The translations under genes were made by a program, and so were the position numbers. Positions 15,654 through 25,300 of a stretch of DNA of 64,000 nt are shown here, one piece after another (position 1 is the stretch's first letter; the number at the start of each line of letters is the position of its first letter). This DNA is from Polaribacter dokdonensis (GTDB lineage: Bacteria; Bacteroidota; Bacteroidia; Flavobacteriales; Flavobacteriaceae). Below the pieces are notes generated by a model. That model had not been told where the DNA came from. It saw nothing but the letters and a program-made list of their open reading frames with translations, and did no database searches. The DNA is taken from the NCBI RefSeq assembly GCF_024362345.1, contig NZ_CP101505.1:1322001-1386000 (forward strand), given 5' to 3'.

Positions 15654-16436
15654 ATGACGAAAATACAACATATAGAAAACGAATTACTAGATTTAAGAAA
15701 TCATCTTAAACACCATGAATTATACAATAATCTTCAACAACTAGAAGATATTAAAATTTTCATGGAACAACATGTGTATGCTGTTTGGGACTTTATGTCA
15801 CTTCTTAAAAGTTTACAAAACAGCCTAACAAATACACAGGTTCCTTGGACACCACCAAAAAACCCTTTACTTGCCAAATTTATAAATGAAATTGTACTAT
15901 GTGAAGAAAGTGATATTAATGAGTTAGGAGAAACAAAAAGTCATTTTCAAATGTACTTAGATGCTATGAAACAACTAGGTGCAAATACCGAAAAAATTCA
16001 AAACTTTCTATCTTTCATAAATCATGGCAGCTCTGTAAAATTGGCTTTAGAAAAAACAGAATTACCCAATAGAATATCAGATTTTATAAACTTCACTTTT
16101 TCTATCATAGAAACCAACAAACCTCATTTAATTGCTTCTGCTTTTACGTTTGGAAGAGAAGATATAATACCAGATATGTTTTTAAGTATTATAGATAAAT
16201 CTAAAAATCAACAAGAACATACTCCAAAATTAAAATATTATTTAGAAAGACACATAGAATTAGATGGTGATGAACATGGCCCTTTATCACTTAAAATGAT
16301 TGAAGAACTTTGTGGAAATGATGAGGTAAAATGGAATGAAACCTTGTTTATTGCTAAAGAATCTTTAACCAAAAGAATTGAATTATGGGATGCTATTAAT
16401 AGCTTGATTCTAAAAAACAAATATGTTGTAAAATAG
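15654..16436 (+). CDS. DUF3050 protein (haem-oxygenase-like fold)
   Basis: 260 residues. The N-terminal [27 protein letters not shown] (about 30-56) and the C-terminal [14 protein letters not shown] are diagnostic of DUF3050, which is predicted to adopt the all-helical haem oxygenase-like fold; the histidines in both motifs could bind a metal. Members occur near photolyases and in iron-oxidase-type enzymes, but the reaction is unknown. The 141-base gap upstream holds no gene; it includes GGTTTAAAATTTTAACC just before the ATG and no exact -7 box. The next gene starts 7 bases downstream. Confidence 0.8.
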   Translation: MTKIQHIENELLDLRNHLKHHELYNNLQQLEDIKIFMEQHVYAVWDFMSLLKSLQNSLTNTQVPWTPPKNPLLAKFINEIVLCEESDINELGETKSHFQMYLDAMKQLGANTEKIQNFLSFINHGSSVKLALEKTELPNRISDFINFTFSIIETNKPHLIASAFTFGREDIIPDMFLSIIDKSKNQQEHTPKLKYYLERHIELDGDEHGPLSLKMIEELCGNDEVKWNETLFIAKESLTKRIELWDAINSLILKNKYVVK

Positions 16437-16443
16437 AAATTCT

Positions 16444-16908
16444 ATGAAAATATATACACTTCACAAATCGCAAAAACTACCAATAACGTTAGATGAAGCT
16501 TGGAACTTTTTATCCAATCCTAAAAATTTAAAGATTATAACTCCAGATTATATGTCTTTTGATATTGTTTCAAAAATAGACAGACCTCTTTATACTGGTC
16601 AAATCATTCAGTATATAGTAACACCATTATTAGGCATTAAAACAAAATGGGTTTCAGAAATTACACATATTGAAGACAAAAAATACTTTGTAGATGAACA
16701 AATGTATGGCCCTTATTCTCTTTGGCATCACAAACACTTTATCAAAGAAATTGAAGGTGGTGTAGAAATGGAAGATATTATAGACTATAAAGTTCCTTTA
16801 GGGTTTTTAGGTCAATTAGTGCACCCAATTTTGGTAAAGCCTAAATTAGAAGAAATTTTTAATTACAGACAAACAAAGTTATTAGAGCTTTTTGGAGAAT
16901 ATAAATAA
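16444..16908 (+). CDS. SRPBCC-family (START-like) ligand-binding protein
   Basis: 154 residues of the SRPBCC superfamily, opening YTLHKSQKLPITLDEAWNFLSNPKNLKIITPDYMSF as in the cyclase/dehydrase-like subgroup, then the beta-strand series ending in the C-terminal helix EEIFNYRQTKLLELFG. These proteins enclose a hydrophobic cavity; the ligand is unknown. Proteins of this type are often encoded directly before CPD photolyase, as here (2 bases). Cytoplasmic. No regulatory signal is visible between it and its neighbours. Confidence 0.88.
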   Translation: MKIYTLHKSQKLPITLDEAWNFLSNPKNLKIITPDYMSFDIVSKIDRPLYTGQIIQYIVTPLLGIKTKWVSEITHIEDKKYFVDEQMYGPYSLWHHKHFIKEIEGGVEMEDIIDYKVPLGFLGQLVHPILVKPKLEEIFNYRQTKLLELFGEYK

Positions 16909-16910
16909 GC

Positions 16911-18215
16911 ATGAAAGAAGCAGTTACTATTTTTTGGTTTAGAAGAGATTTACGTTTAGACGATAATATTGGTTTTTACAATGCTTTAAAATCAGAACAT
17001 AAAGTGTTACCAATATTTATTTTTGATGATAAAATTTTATCAAAATTGCCCAAAGATGATGCAAGAGTAACCTTTATATTTAACACGCTTCAAGAAATGC
17101 GAAGCGTACTTCAAGAAAAACACAGTAGCAGTTTAGCCATGTTTCATGGTAATCCAAAAGAAATTTTTAAAGAACTCATTGAAGATTATACTATTGAAGC
17201 TGTTTTTACAAATAGAGATTATGAACCTTATGCAAAAGAAAGAGACGAAGCTATTGAGAATCTTTTAAAGGAAAATTGTATTCAGTTTAAAACATTTAAA
17301 GATCAAGTAATCTTTGAAAAAGATGAAGTTGTAAAAAAAGATGGAGATCCTTACAAGGTATACACTCCATATATGAAACTTTGGAAAGAACAATTTAATG
17401 AAGACAAACTAAAAATTCATTACACCAATGATCTTCTAGACAATCTAATTCAAAATTCTAGATTACCAAATTTAAGCTTGTCAGACATTGGTTTCACAAA
17501 ATCTTCTCAAGAAATAACACCTTATGATGTTACTCCTACTCTCATCAAAGAATACGAAGACACTCGTAATTACCCTGCACAAGATGCCACTTCACGTTTA
17601 GGACCACATTTAAGATTTGGTACTGTTAGTGTAAGAAAAATAGTTAAAAAAGCCATAGCAGAATCCAATGAAGTTTTTTGGCAAGAACTCATTTGGAGAG
17701 AGTTTTTCATGCAAATTCTTTGGCATTTCCCACATACAAAAGATGAAGCTTTCAAAAGCAAATACGATAGAATTGAATGGAGAAATAACGAAAAAGAATT
17801 CAAAGATTGGTGTAAAGGAGAAACTGGTTATCCATTAGTAGATGCTGGAATGCGTCAATTAAATGAAACTGGCTTTATGCACAATAGAATTAGAATGTTG
17901 GTAGGTAGTTTTTTATGCAAGCATTTATTGATAGATTGGAGATGGGGCGAAGCTTATTTTGCAGAAAAATTACATGATTACGAAATGGCCAGTAATGTAG
18001 GAAACTGGCAATGGGTAGCAGGCTCAGGAGTAGATGCTTCTCCTTATTTTAGGATATTCAATCCAACTACACAAATTAAGAAGTTTGATAAAGATTTAAA
18101 ATATATTAAAAAGTGGGTAAAAGATTATAACAAATCTACTTATCCAAAAGAAATTGTAGACCATAAAGAAGCAAGAGAACGTTGTTTAAAGGTATATAAA
18201 GAAGCTGTAAGTTAA
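16911..18215 (+). CDS. phrB: Deoxyribodipyrimidine photolyase (class I CPD)
   Basis: 434 residues. The photolyase domain begins IFWFRRDLRLDDNIGF and the FAD domain shows TSRLGPHLRFGTVSVRKIV, FWQELIWREFFMQILWHFP, GETGYPLVDAGMRQLNETGFMHNRIRMLVGSFL, LHDYEMASNVGNWQWVAGSGVDASPYFRIFNP, all standard for class I CPD photolyases, including the aspartate/asparagine region around the flavin and the Trp chain. It uses light through FADH- to split cyclobutane pyrimidine dimers. It is the last gene of the island; 169 bases without a gene follow, with no clear terminator. Confidence 0.95.
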   Translation: MKEAVTIFWFRRDLRLDDNIGFYNALKSEHKVLPIFIFDDKILSKLPKDDARVTFIFNTLQEMRSVLQEKHSSSLAMFHGNPKEIFKELIEDYTIEAVFTNRDYEPYAKERDEAIENLLKENCIQFKTFKDQVIFEKDEVVKKDGDPYKVYTPYMKLWKEQFNEDKLKIHYTNDLLDNLIQNSRLPNLSLSDIGFTKSSQEITPYDVTPTLIKEYEDTRNYPAQDATSRLGPHLRFGTVSVRKIVKKAIAESNEVFWQELIWREFFMQILWHFPHTKDEAFKSKYDRIEWRNNEKEFKDWCKGETGYPLVDAGMRQLNETGFMHNRIRMLVGSFLCKHLLIDWRWGEAYFAEKLHDYEMASNVGNWQWVAGSGVDASPYFRIFNPTTQIKKFDKDLKYIKKWVKDYNKSTYPKEIVDHKEARERCLKVYKEAVS

Positions 18216-18384
18216 AGGTTTTTAAATTTAAATTACGTTACTAAACATCAACAATTTACCAACAAATTCTTGGGTTTGTTATTACTTTTTGTAGTCAAAA
18301 TTAATTATATTGCAGAGTTGCGAAAATTTTGATAATTTTTACAAATTATTCGTATTTTTTTAAATCTATAATTTAGTATAAAAT

Positions 18385-20223
18385 ATGCCTACCAAAGTAA
18401 TTCAAGATTTTTTAGATAATACTTTAGACGATTCTGTTCAACAAATTTCTGGTTCAGATGCTGCATTCTTATATGCAGATTCTCCAACAAGCCCAATGCA
18501 CATTGCTACTTTAACAATTGTAGAGGGTTCATTAGAATACCAAGATTTTAAAGATATTGTTGCTTCTAAGTTGCATTTAATTCCAAAATTTAGAAAACGC
18601 CTACTAAATGTACCTATGAATTTAGACTACCCTTATTGGGTAGATGATCCAAATTTTGATATTGATCTACATGTAAATCGATTAAAACTTCCTGAACCTG
18701 CAGATTGGAGTACACTTAGAGAATTAACCTCATCTATATTCAGTAGTTCTTTAGACTTAAGAAGACCTCTGTGGTCTATGAGTTTTATAGAGGGTTTAGA
18801 TAATGTTTCACAAGTTCCAAAAGGTTCTGTAGCTATTGTTTCTAAAGTACATCATGTAATGATTGATGGTAGTTCTGGTGTTGGTATTATGGGTATTTTA
18901 TTCGATAAAAATATTGATGATCAAAACAAAAAGATACCAAAACCCAAACCTTTTGAGCCTAATCCAATACCAGATGAACTAAATTTATTACTTAAAAGCT
19001 CTGTTGGTTTTTTAAAGAACCCTTTAAAAATACCAAAGCTTTTAGGAGAAACTGCTTTTTCATTTATCAAAGGAAACATCAAAACACAAGTGGGTTTAAA
19101 AAAACCGTTAAAAAGTTCAATTTTTACACCCAATACTATTTTTAATAAATCTGTATCACCAAAAAGAACTTGGGGAACAGCAATTTTATCTTTTGAGAGA
19201 ATAAATACGCTTAGAAAAATAATGAACGTTAGCATCAACGACGTTATTTTAAGTATTTGTGCAGGCGCAATTCGAAAATATTTACAAGAAAAAGAAAAAC
19301 TCCCTGTGCAACCATTAGTAGCTAATGTTCCCATTTCTATTCGCGTAAAAGGCGAAAAGCAAGAAATGAATAATCAAATTTCTAACATGTTGGTTAGAAT
19401 TGCTACGCATATTGATGATCCAATAGAAAGATTAGAATACATACAAGAACAAACTGGTTTAGGTAAATCTAGACACAAAGCTGTAGGTGCAAAAGCACTT
19501 TCTAAAATGGCAGATGCTGTACCTTTTGGTTTGGCAAATTTAGCTGCAGGCTTATATAGTAAATACAACATAAAAGAGTTTCATAGACCTCCATTTAATG
19601 TAACAATAACTAATGTGCCTGGTCCACAAATACCTTTGTATTTAAGAGGTCATAAAATTTTATCAATCTTTGGGCTTACACCTGTATTAGATGGTTTTGG
19701 TTTGATTATAGCTGCATTTAGTTATAATGGTTTAGTATCATTAACTACAACTTCAGATGCTAAAACAATGCCAGATGCTGACGTATTTGCAAGATATCTT
19801 AGAGAATCTGCAAATGAATTGGAAGAACATATTTTGACAAAACAAAAAAAAGGTACAGATGATAAAGTTGCATCACCCAAACTAAAAAGCAAGGCATTTT
19901 TTACAGCGTTTAAAAAGTATTTAAAAAGCAATACCAAACTGCTAAAACAGCATGCAGGCTTGTATGATTTTGAATTAAACACCCCTGTTGAAAAAATAAA
20001 TTATCAATTAGAAGTTTCAGAGAAAAAGCTTTCAGTAAGAAAAAAGAACACTACTAAACCTTTGGTAAAAATACTTATTGATGATGAAATTCTTTTTCAA
20101 CTTTATAAAAAGAATTTACTTTTAGATGAAGTTATGATTCAAGATAGATTAAAACTAAAAGGCACAAAAAAGAATACAGATAAGCTTTTTAAACTATTCA
20201 TTAATTTTTTCGAGAATAATTAA
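18385..20223 (+). CDS. Wax ester synthase/diacylglycerol acyltransferase with C-terminal SCP2-like domain
   Basis: 612 residues. Residues about 15-475 are a WS/DGAT enzyme: SGSDAAFLYADSPTSPMHI near the start, the catalytic HHVMIDG at 156-162, NVPISIRVKG and the C-terminal NVTITNVPGPQIPLYLRGHKI. Such enzymes join acyl-CoA to a fatty alcohol or diacylglycerol, making wax esters or triacylglycerol at the membrane. Residues about 520-612 are an extra tail whose pattern (LVKILIDDEILFQLYKKNLLLDEVMI then DRLKLKGTKKNTDKLFKLF) looks like an SCP2 sterol-carrier fold, which binds lipids. WS/DGAT enzymes are normally about 450-500 residues. First gene of the lipid operon; its stop codon overlaps the next start by one base. 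The 169-base upstream gap has no exact TAnnTTTG box. Confidence 0.88.
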   Translation: MPTKVIQDFLDNTLDDSVQQISGSDAAFLYADSPTSPMHIATLTIVEGSLEYQDFKDIVASKLHLIPKFRKRLLNVPMNLDYPYWVDDPNFDIDLHVNRLKLPEPADWSTLRELTSSIFSSSLDLRRPLWSMSFIEGLDNVSQVPKGSVAIVSKVHHVMIDGSSGVGIMGILFDKNIDDQNKKIPKPKPFEPNPIPDELNLLLKSSVGFLKNPLKIPKLLGETAFSFIKGNIKTQVGLKKPLKSSIFTPNTIFNKSVSPKRTWGTAILSFERINTLRKIMNVSINDVILSICAGAIRKYLQEKEKLPVQPLVANVPISIRVKGEKQEMNNQISNMLVRIATHIDDPIERLEYIQEQTGLGKSRHKAVGAKALSKMADAVPFGLANLAAGLYSKYNIKEFHRPPFNVTITNVPGPQIPLYLRGHKILSIFGLTPVLDGFGLIIAAFSYNGLVSLTTTSDAKTMPDADVFARYLRESANELEEHILTKQKKGTDDKVASPKLKSKAFFTAFKKYLKSNTKLLKQHAGLYDFELNTPVEKINYQLEVSEKKLSVRKKNTTKPLVKILIDDEILFQLYKKNLLLDEVMIQDRLKLKGTKKNTDKLFKLFINFFENN

Positions 20224-21164
20224 TGGCAGTAATTACAAGTACATTTACCTCTTTGGGTGATGAAGAAATTTTCTATTATAGATGGCAACCAAAAGAAGAA
20301 AAAAACATAAAAGGGATTGTTCAAATTTCTCATGGAGTTGGAGAGCATGCAGCAAGATATAAATCTATAGCTAAAGCTTTAAAAAAGCAAGGCTATGAAG
20401 TTTATGCAAATGATCATAGAGTACATGGTAAATCTGTAAAATCTAATGCTCATTTAGGTTTTTACGATGGTAATGATTATTTTTCTGATGCCATTTATGA
20501 TATGCGTAAGCTTACAGAAATCATAAAAGAAGAGCATCCAAATAAGAAGATTATTTTATTTGGTCATAGTATGGGCTCACTGCTATCTAGAGCTTATGTT
20601 ACCAAATATGGTAATGAGTTAGATGCCTTAATTCTATCTGGAACTGCTAGTTTTATGAAAGGAATTGGCACTTTTGGCTTAATTAGCGCTAAAATATTTA
20701 CCAAAATAAATGGCAAACATAGAAGCAATGAAATTTTAAAAAATATCTTTTTTAATCAATTTAATAAAGAATTTAAACCAAATAGAACCAAAGTAGATTG
20801 GATTAGTAGTGATCAAAAACAAGTAGATAAATTCGAAGCAGATCCTCTAAGAGTAGAAGATTTCTCTTTAAGTGTTTTTTTGGATATTCTTAAAGGCAGT
20901 AAAGAAATAAATGAAATGGCTACTTTTATAAATACACCAAAAGAGCTCCCTATTTATATTTTTTCAGGTGATAAAGATCCTGTAGGAGAAATGGGTAAAG
21001 GTGTTAAAAAGGTTGCAAAAAATTATAAAAAGTCTGGTATTAAAGATCTTACTTTAAAGATCTATAAAGGTGGTAGACATGAAATGTTGAATGAAGTAAA
21101 TCGAAAGGAAGTGCAACAAGATTTACTAAATTGGCTGAATAGCAAAATAGCAGCCAAAAATTAA
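20223..21164 (+). CDS. Alpha/beta hydrolase, monoacylglycerol lipase-like
   Basis: 313 residues of the serine aminopeptidase/monoglyceride lipase group (Hydrolase_4). The oxyanion segment ISHGVGEHAARY, the nucleophile elbow LFGHSMGSLLSRAY, the acid in IFSGDKDPVGE and the histidine in GGRHEMLNEVNR form a full triad. Relatives release fatty acid from monoacylglycerols or lysophospholipids. No signal peptide, so probably cytoplasmic. The ATG overlaps the stop of the acyltransferase gene (TAATG), so the two are translationally coupled and this enzyme is likely to act on the same neutral lipid pool, in turnover or in editing. Confidence 0.88.
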   Translation: MAVITSTFTSLGDEEIFYYRWQPKEEKNIKGIVQISHGVGEHAARYKSIAKALKKQGYEVYANDHRVHGKSVKSNAHLGFYDGNDYFSDAIYDMRKLTEIIKEEHPNKKIILFGHSMGSLLSRAYVTKYGNELDALILSGTASFMKGIGTFGLISAKIFTKINGKHRSNEILKNIFFNQFNKEFKPNRTKVDWISSDQKQVDKFEADPLRVEDFSLSVFLDILKGSKEINEMATFINTPKELPIYIFSGDKDPVGEMGKGVKKVAKNYKKSGIKDLTLKIYKGGRHEMLNEVNRKEVQQDLLNWLNSKIAAKN

Positions 21165-21167
21165 ATT

Positions 21168-22328
21168 ATGGAAAACAATAGAATTGTATATAAATCATTT
21201 GCAAAATTAGCAGTAGCTATTGCTGTATCGCAAGGTGCTAGTCTTGCTAAAGCTAAAAAGCTTATCATAAAAAGTTTTGAAAGACATCCTTTTCAAGATG
21301 ATATTTCTAAAATTGTTAAAAAAGTAAAACTGGAAAAAGAAAATCTGAATATTCTTAGTAACAATTGTATTTCAATTTGTGAAGATTTTGGTCCAGATAG
21401 AGATTACATTACTCTGGTTTCTTTACTAGAAAATATTTATAAAATCGAGGAATTTCAAGAAATAGAAAAAGATACAATTTCCAATATCATTAAAACTTTT
21501 AAAACAGAAATTGAGAGAATAAATGCAAACATACCTCCTCCTCCATTATACAATGTTCTTCTAGAAACAAGAGCTGTTGCAGAATGGACATCTATGCTTT
21601 GGCTGTATCCATTTATACCAAAACATAAAAGTAAAAAGAACAAACCTGTGTTGTTAATGCCTCCTTATTTGGGGAATGATAATTCTACAACGTTTGTTAG
21701 AAAATATTTAAAATCATTAGGTTTCAAAACCTATAAATGGGATTTGGGAGTAAATATGATTAACTCCAAATCATTACCCAAACTTATTGAAAAGTTAGAT
21801 GAAATTTACGATAAACATCAAGAAAAAGTAAGCCTTGTTGGTTGGAGTGGAGGTGGAATTTTTGCTAAAATTATTGCAAATAGATATCCAGAAAAAGTAG
21901 AACAATTAATTACTATTGGCTCTCCTGTTTGGGGTGTAAAAAATATGAAAACACCTATTATTAGAAGTTTGGAGTTTATTAGAGGAACAAAACTAAAAGA
22001 ACGTAATGATAAGTTTATAAAGGAGTTAGAAGAAATTCCACAGGTACCAATCACCTGCATTTACACAAAAACTGATGGTTTAATTCCTTGGAAAAATTGT
22101 ACTGAAGCAGAAACCTATAGAGATGACATTAAGAATGTTGAAGTTTTTGGAAGTCATTGTGGAATGGGTGCCAATGCTACAGTTTTGCTTACGGTTGCAA
22201 ATGCGCTGAATGCAAACATAGAAAAATCGTCAAAAAAATCTATTATAGAAAAAATCGAAACCTTATTCTTTCCTCACTTTTGGGAACAAAAAGGCATTTC
22301 AAAATTCACCAATCTCTTTTTTAATTGA
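21168..22328 (+). CDS. Alpha/beta hydrolase of unknown substrate (lipid operon)
   Basis: 386 residues. After a variable helical N-terminus of about 160 residues, the hydrolase core shows KPVLLMPPYLGND, the nucleophile elbow SLVGWSGGGIFAKIIANRYP, the acid in TKTDGLIPW and the histidine in GSHCGMGANATV. The Gly-Trp-Ser-Gly-Gly elbow and the strand PVLLMPPYLGND followed by FVRKYLKSLGF recall hydrolases that lie near WS/DGAT genes and, more distantly, PHA synthase-type folds. Three bases separate it from the previous gene, and its stop codon lies 2 bases before the next ATG. Role in acyl transfer or release is inferred from context alone. Confidence 0.78.
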   Translation: MENNRIVYKSFAKLAVAIAVSQGASLAKAKKLIIKSFERHPFQDDISKIVKKVKLEKENLNILSNNCISICEDFGPDRDYITLVSLLENIYKIEEFQEIEKDTISNIIKTFKTEIERINANIPPPPLYNVLLETRAVAEWTSMLWLYPFIPKHKSKKNKPVLLMPPYLGNDNSTTFVRKYLKSLGFKTYKWDLGVNMINSKSLPKLIEKLDEIYDKHQEKVSLVGWSGGGIFAKIIANRYPEKVEQLITIGSPVWGVKNMKTPIIRSLEFIRGTKLKERNDKFIKELEEIPQVPITCIYTKTDGLIPWKNCTEAETYRDDIKNVEVFGSHCGMGANATVLLTVANALNANIEKSSKKSIIEKIETLFFPHFWEQKGISKFTNLFFN

Positions 22329-22330
22329 AC

Positions 22331-25300
22331 ATGGAAAACAATTTAAAGAATATTACGAATCACCCAAACTATCAAGCAAGTTTGTTAGAAATTGCTAAAT
22401 CCGAAAAAATGGATATTAGTGAAGTTCAACAAAAAGGTGAAGCATGTATTCAAGAATTGTATTCACAACAACATCCAATAGCAAATTTATTATCTGTCAA
22501 AGGCTTTCAGTTCATGATGTCTAAAGCATATAATAATAAGATTGATGTAGATCCTCAAGAAATAAAAAAATTAATGAAATTAATGCGTCAAAACTCTGTC
22601 GCATTTATTTTAACGCATAAAACCTATTTAGATACTGTTGTTTTGGTGACAACCTTAGCTCAATATGGTATGCCCATTCCATTTACTTTTGGTGGCATAA
22701 ATTTAGCTTTTCCTGGTTTAAAACAATTGGGTAAAAAATCTGGACTTATTTTTATTAGAAGAAGTTTTAAAGATGATTTAATTTACAAAGCCTCCTTAAG
22801 GCATTACATTTCTTGCCTCATTGAAAATGGCGATCATCTAACTTGGAACATAGAAGGTACAAGATCTAGAACAGGTAAAATTGTTTACCCACAAATGGGG
22901 ATTTTAAAATACATCATGGAAGGTGCACAAGACAGTACTAGAAATATTAAGTACGTTCCAGTTTCTATTGTTTATGATTTGATTCCTGATGTAAAGCAGA
23001 TGACTGAAGAAGGAAGAGGAGTAGAAAAACAGTCTGAAGACGTTAAAGGCTTTGTAAAATATTTTAGAAAATTAGGTAACGAATATGGCAAAGCAGCTAT
23101 TCGTTTTGGAGAGCCTGTAGATGCTAGTGAACATCAAAATGCGATTATTCCAGATATAGAAGAAGATAGTTACTCAGACAAAAATACCTTGCCTCGTTTT
23201 GCGTTTGAACTTATTCATAAGGCAAATAGAATTACTCCAGTTACTACAGTATCTTTAGTTTGTAATGTGTTGCTTAATAATTTTGCGCTAACAAAGAAGG
23301 AGATAGAATTCAGTGTTCTAAAACTGATGAATTATATAGAACAACGTAAAAACGATGTATTGATTGAACGTGGAAAAAGCATAAGTGCCTCAGTTCAAAA
23401 AGCATTAAATTTATTAAAAAGTTCAGGAATTATTCAGAAGAACAAAGCTGGTTATAAAACGAAATACACTTTAAATACAAGAGAATTTTTACCAGCCACT
23501 TATTATGCAAATATGGCTTCTGCTCATTTGTATCATAGAGCTTTTATAGAAATTGCATTGGTAAAAATAAAGGATGAAAAATCAAATAGAATTTTATCTT
23601 TTTGGGAAGAAATAATGCAACTGAGAGATTTATTCAAATTCGAATTCTTCTATACAAATAAACCTCAATTTAGTTCAGAAATTGAAAGCGAATTGGATTT
23701 ATTTGATAAAAATTGGCGTAAAACCATAAGTGATGAAAACGCAGACATAACTAAATTATTAGCCAAACAAGAACTCTTTGTATCTAAAGGTTTATTACTT
23801 ATCTATTTAGAAGCCAATAAAATAGTTTGTAAAACATTACAATCTTGGGATTTAGAAGATGATTTCTCTGATGAAGATTTTATAGAATTATGCCTCTTTA
23901 AAGGAAAGGAATTACATTGGAAAAATAGAATTAGCAGATTAGAAAGTGCATCTAAACCTTTCTTGATAAGCGCTTTACGCTTGGCAAAAAACAAAAATTT
24001 ACTTCCTTCAGATAAAAAGTTAGACTTCAAAAGATTAGACCTTTGGATGTCTCAATTAGAGGAACTTACTGAGCGTTTGCAATATTTACAAAACTTAGAG
24101 TCTGAATCTTTAAAGAAAATTAAAAAGCAAAAAGACGATATTGAAAAAGTACCTGGTGCTGAGATTATTAGTATTGCAGAGGAAGTTTTAGAAGATGAAG
24201 AAGGGCCTCATATTGCAGCTTTCTTTGATCTAGATAGAACTTTAATAAATGATTTTTCTGCCAAACAGTTTGTAAAATCACGCTTTTTAAGCGGAAAATC
24301 AACCCCTAAAGAATTACTCTCTCAATTTGCAACGCTAACAGCCTATGCAATTGGTAACAGAGATTTTGAAATTCTAACTAAAATATCTGCTTTAGGCGTA
24401 AAAGGAATTTCTGAAAAACAGTTTAAAGATCTAGGTGAAGAAATTTATAAAGACCATTTAATTTCTACTATATATCCAGAATCAAAAACATTAATAGCCT
24501 CTCATCTAGAAAAAGGTCATAAAGTAGTTATTGTATCTGCTGCAACTCGTTATCAAGTAACACCAATTGCAAACGGCTTAGGTATTACAGAAATTTATTG
24601 CACAGAAATGGAAGTTAAAAAAGGCAAATTTACTGGTCTTATTTCTGAAATGTGTTGGGCAGAAGGCAAAGCAAGAGCAGGTAGAAAATTTGCAAAAGCT
24701 AATAATATAGATTTATCTAAAAGTTTCTTTTATACAGATAGTATAGATGACTACCCTCTTTTAGAAATTGTTGGGAAGCCTGTTGCAACAAATCCAGATA
24801 ATAAATTATCGCAATTAGCTTTCGAAAACAATTGGAAAATTTTACGATTTAAAAAGAATACTAAAAAACCTGTAGTAAATGGTTTAAGAACAGGTTTAGC
24901 TGCTGCAAGTTTATATCCATCTGCCTTAAAAGGCATTGTAAAAGGTACGCTTGCCATGTCTCAAAGAGAAGGTATAAATGCTACAATTACAAGTATTGGA
25001 GATTTAGGAACAAAGCTAGCAGGCTTAGATATAAATGTTAAAAATAAACACAATTTAGAAGATCATAGACCAGCAGTATTTTGCTTTAACCATCAATCTT
25101 CAGCAGACTTTTTTGTGATTTTAAAATTGCTACAAAAAGACGTTACAGGAATTGCTAAAAAAGAATTAGAATTTACTCCTTTTGGGCCAGTGTTTAAAGC
25201 TATGGGTGCTATTTTTATTGATAGATCAAATAAGAAAAAAGCACTAGCTTCAATGAAAAATGCAGCAAATGTCTTAAAAAACGGAACTTCTGTAGCTATT

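Noticed and set aside
18315..18321. GAGTTGC (reverse of GCAACTC) before the WS/DGAT gene as a SARP half-site
   Set aside because: Only one copy, in the opposite orientation, and without a nearby -7 box.
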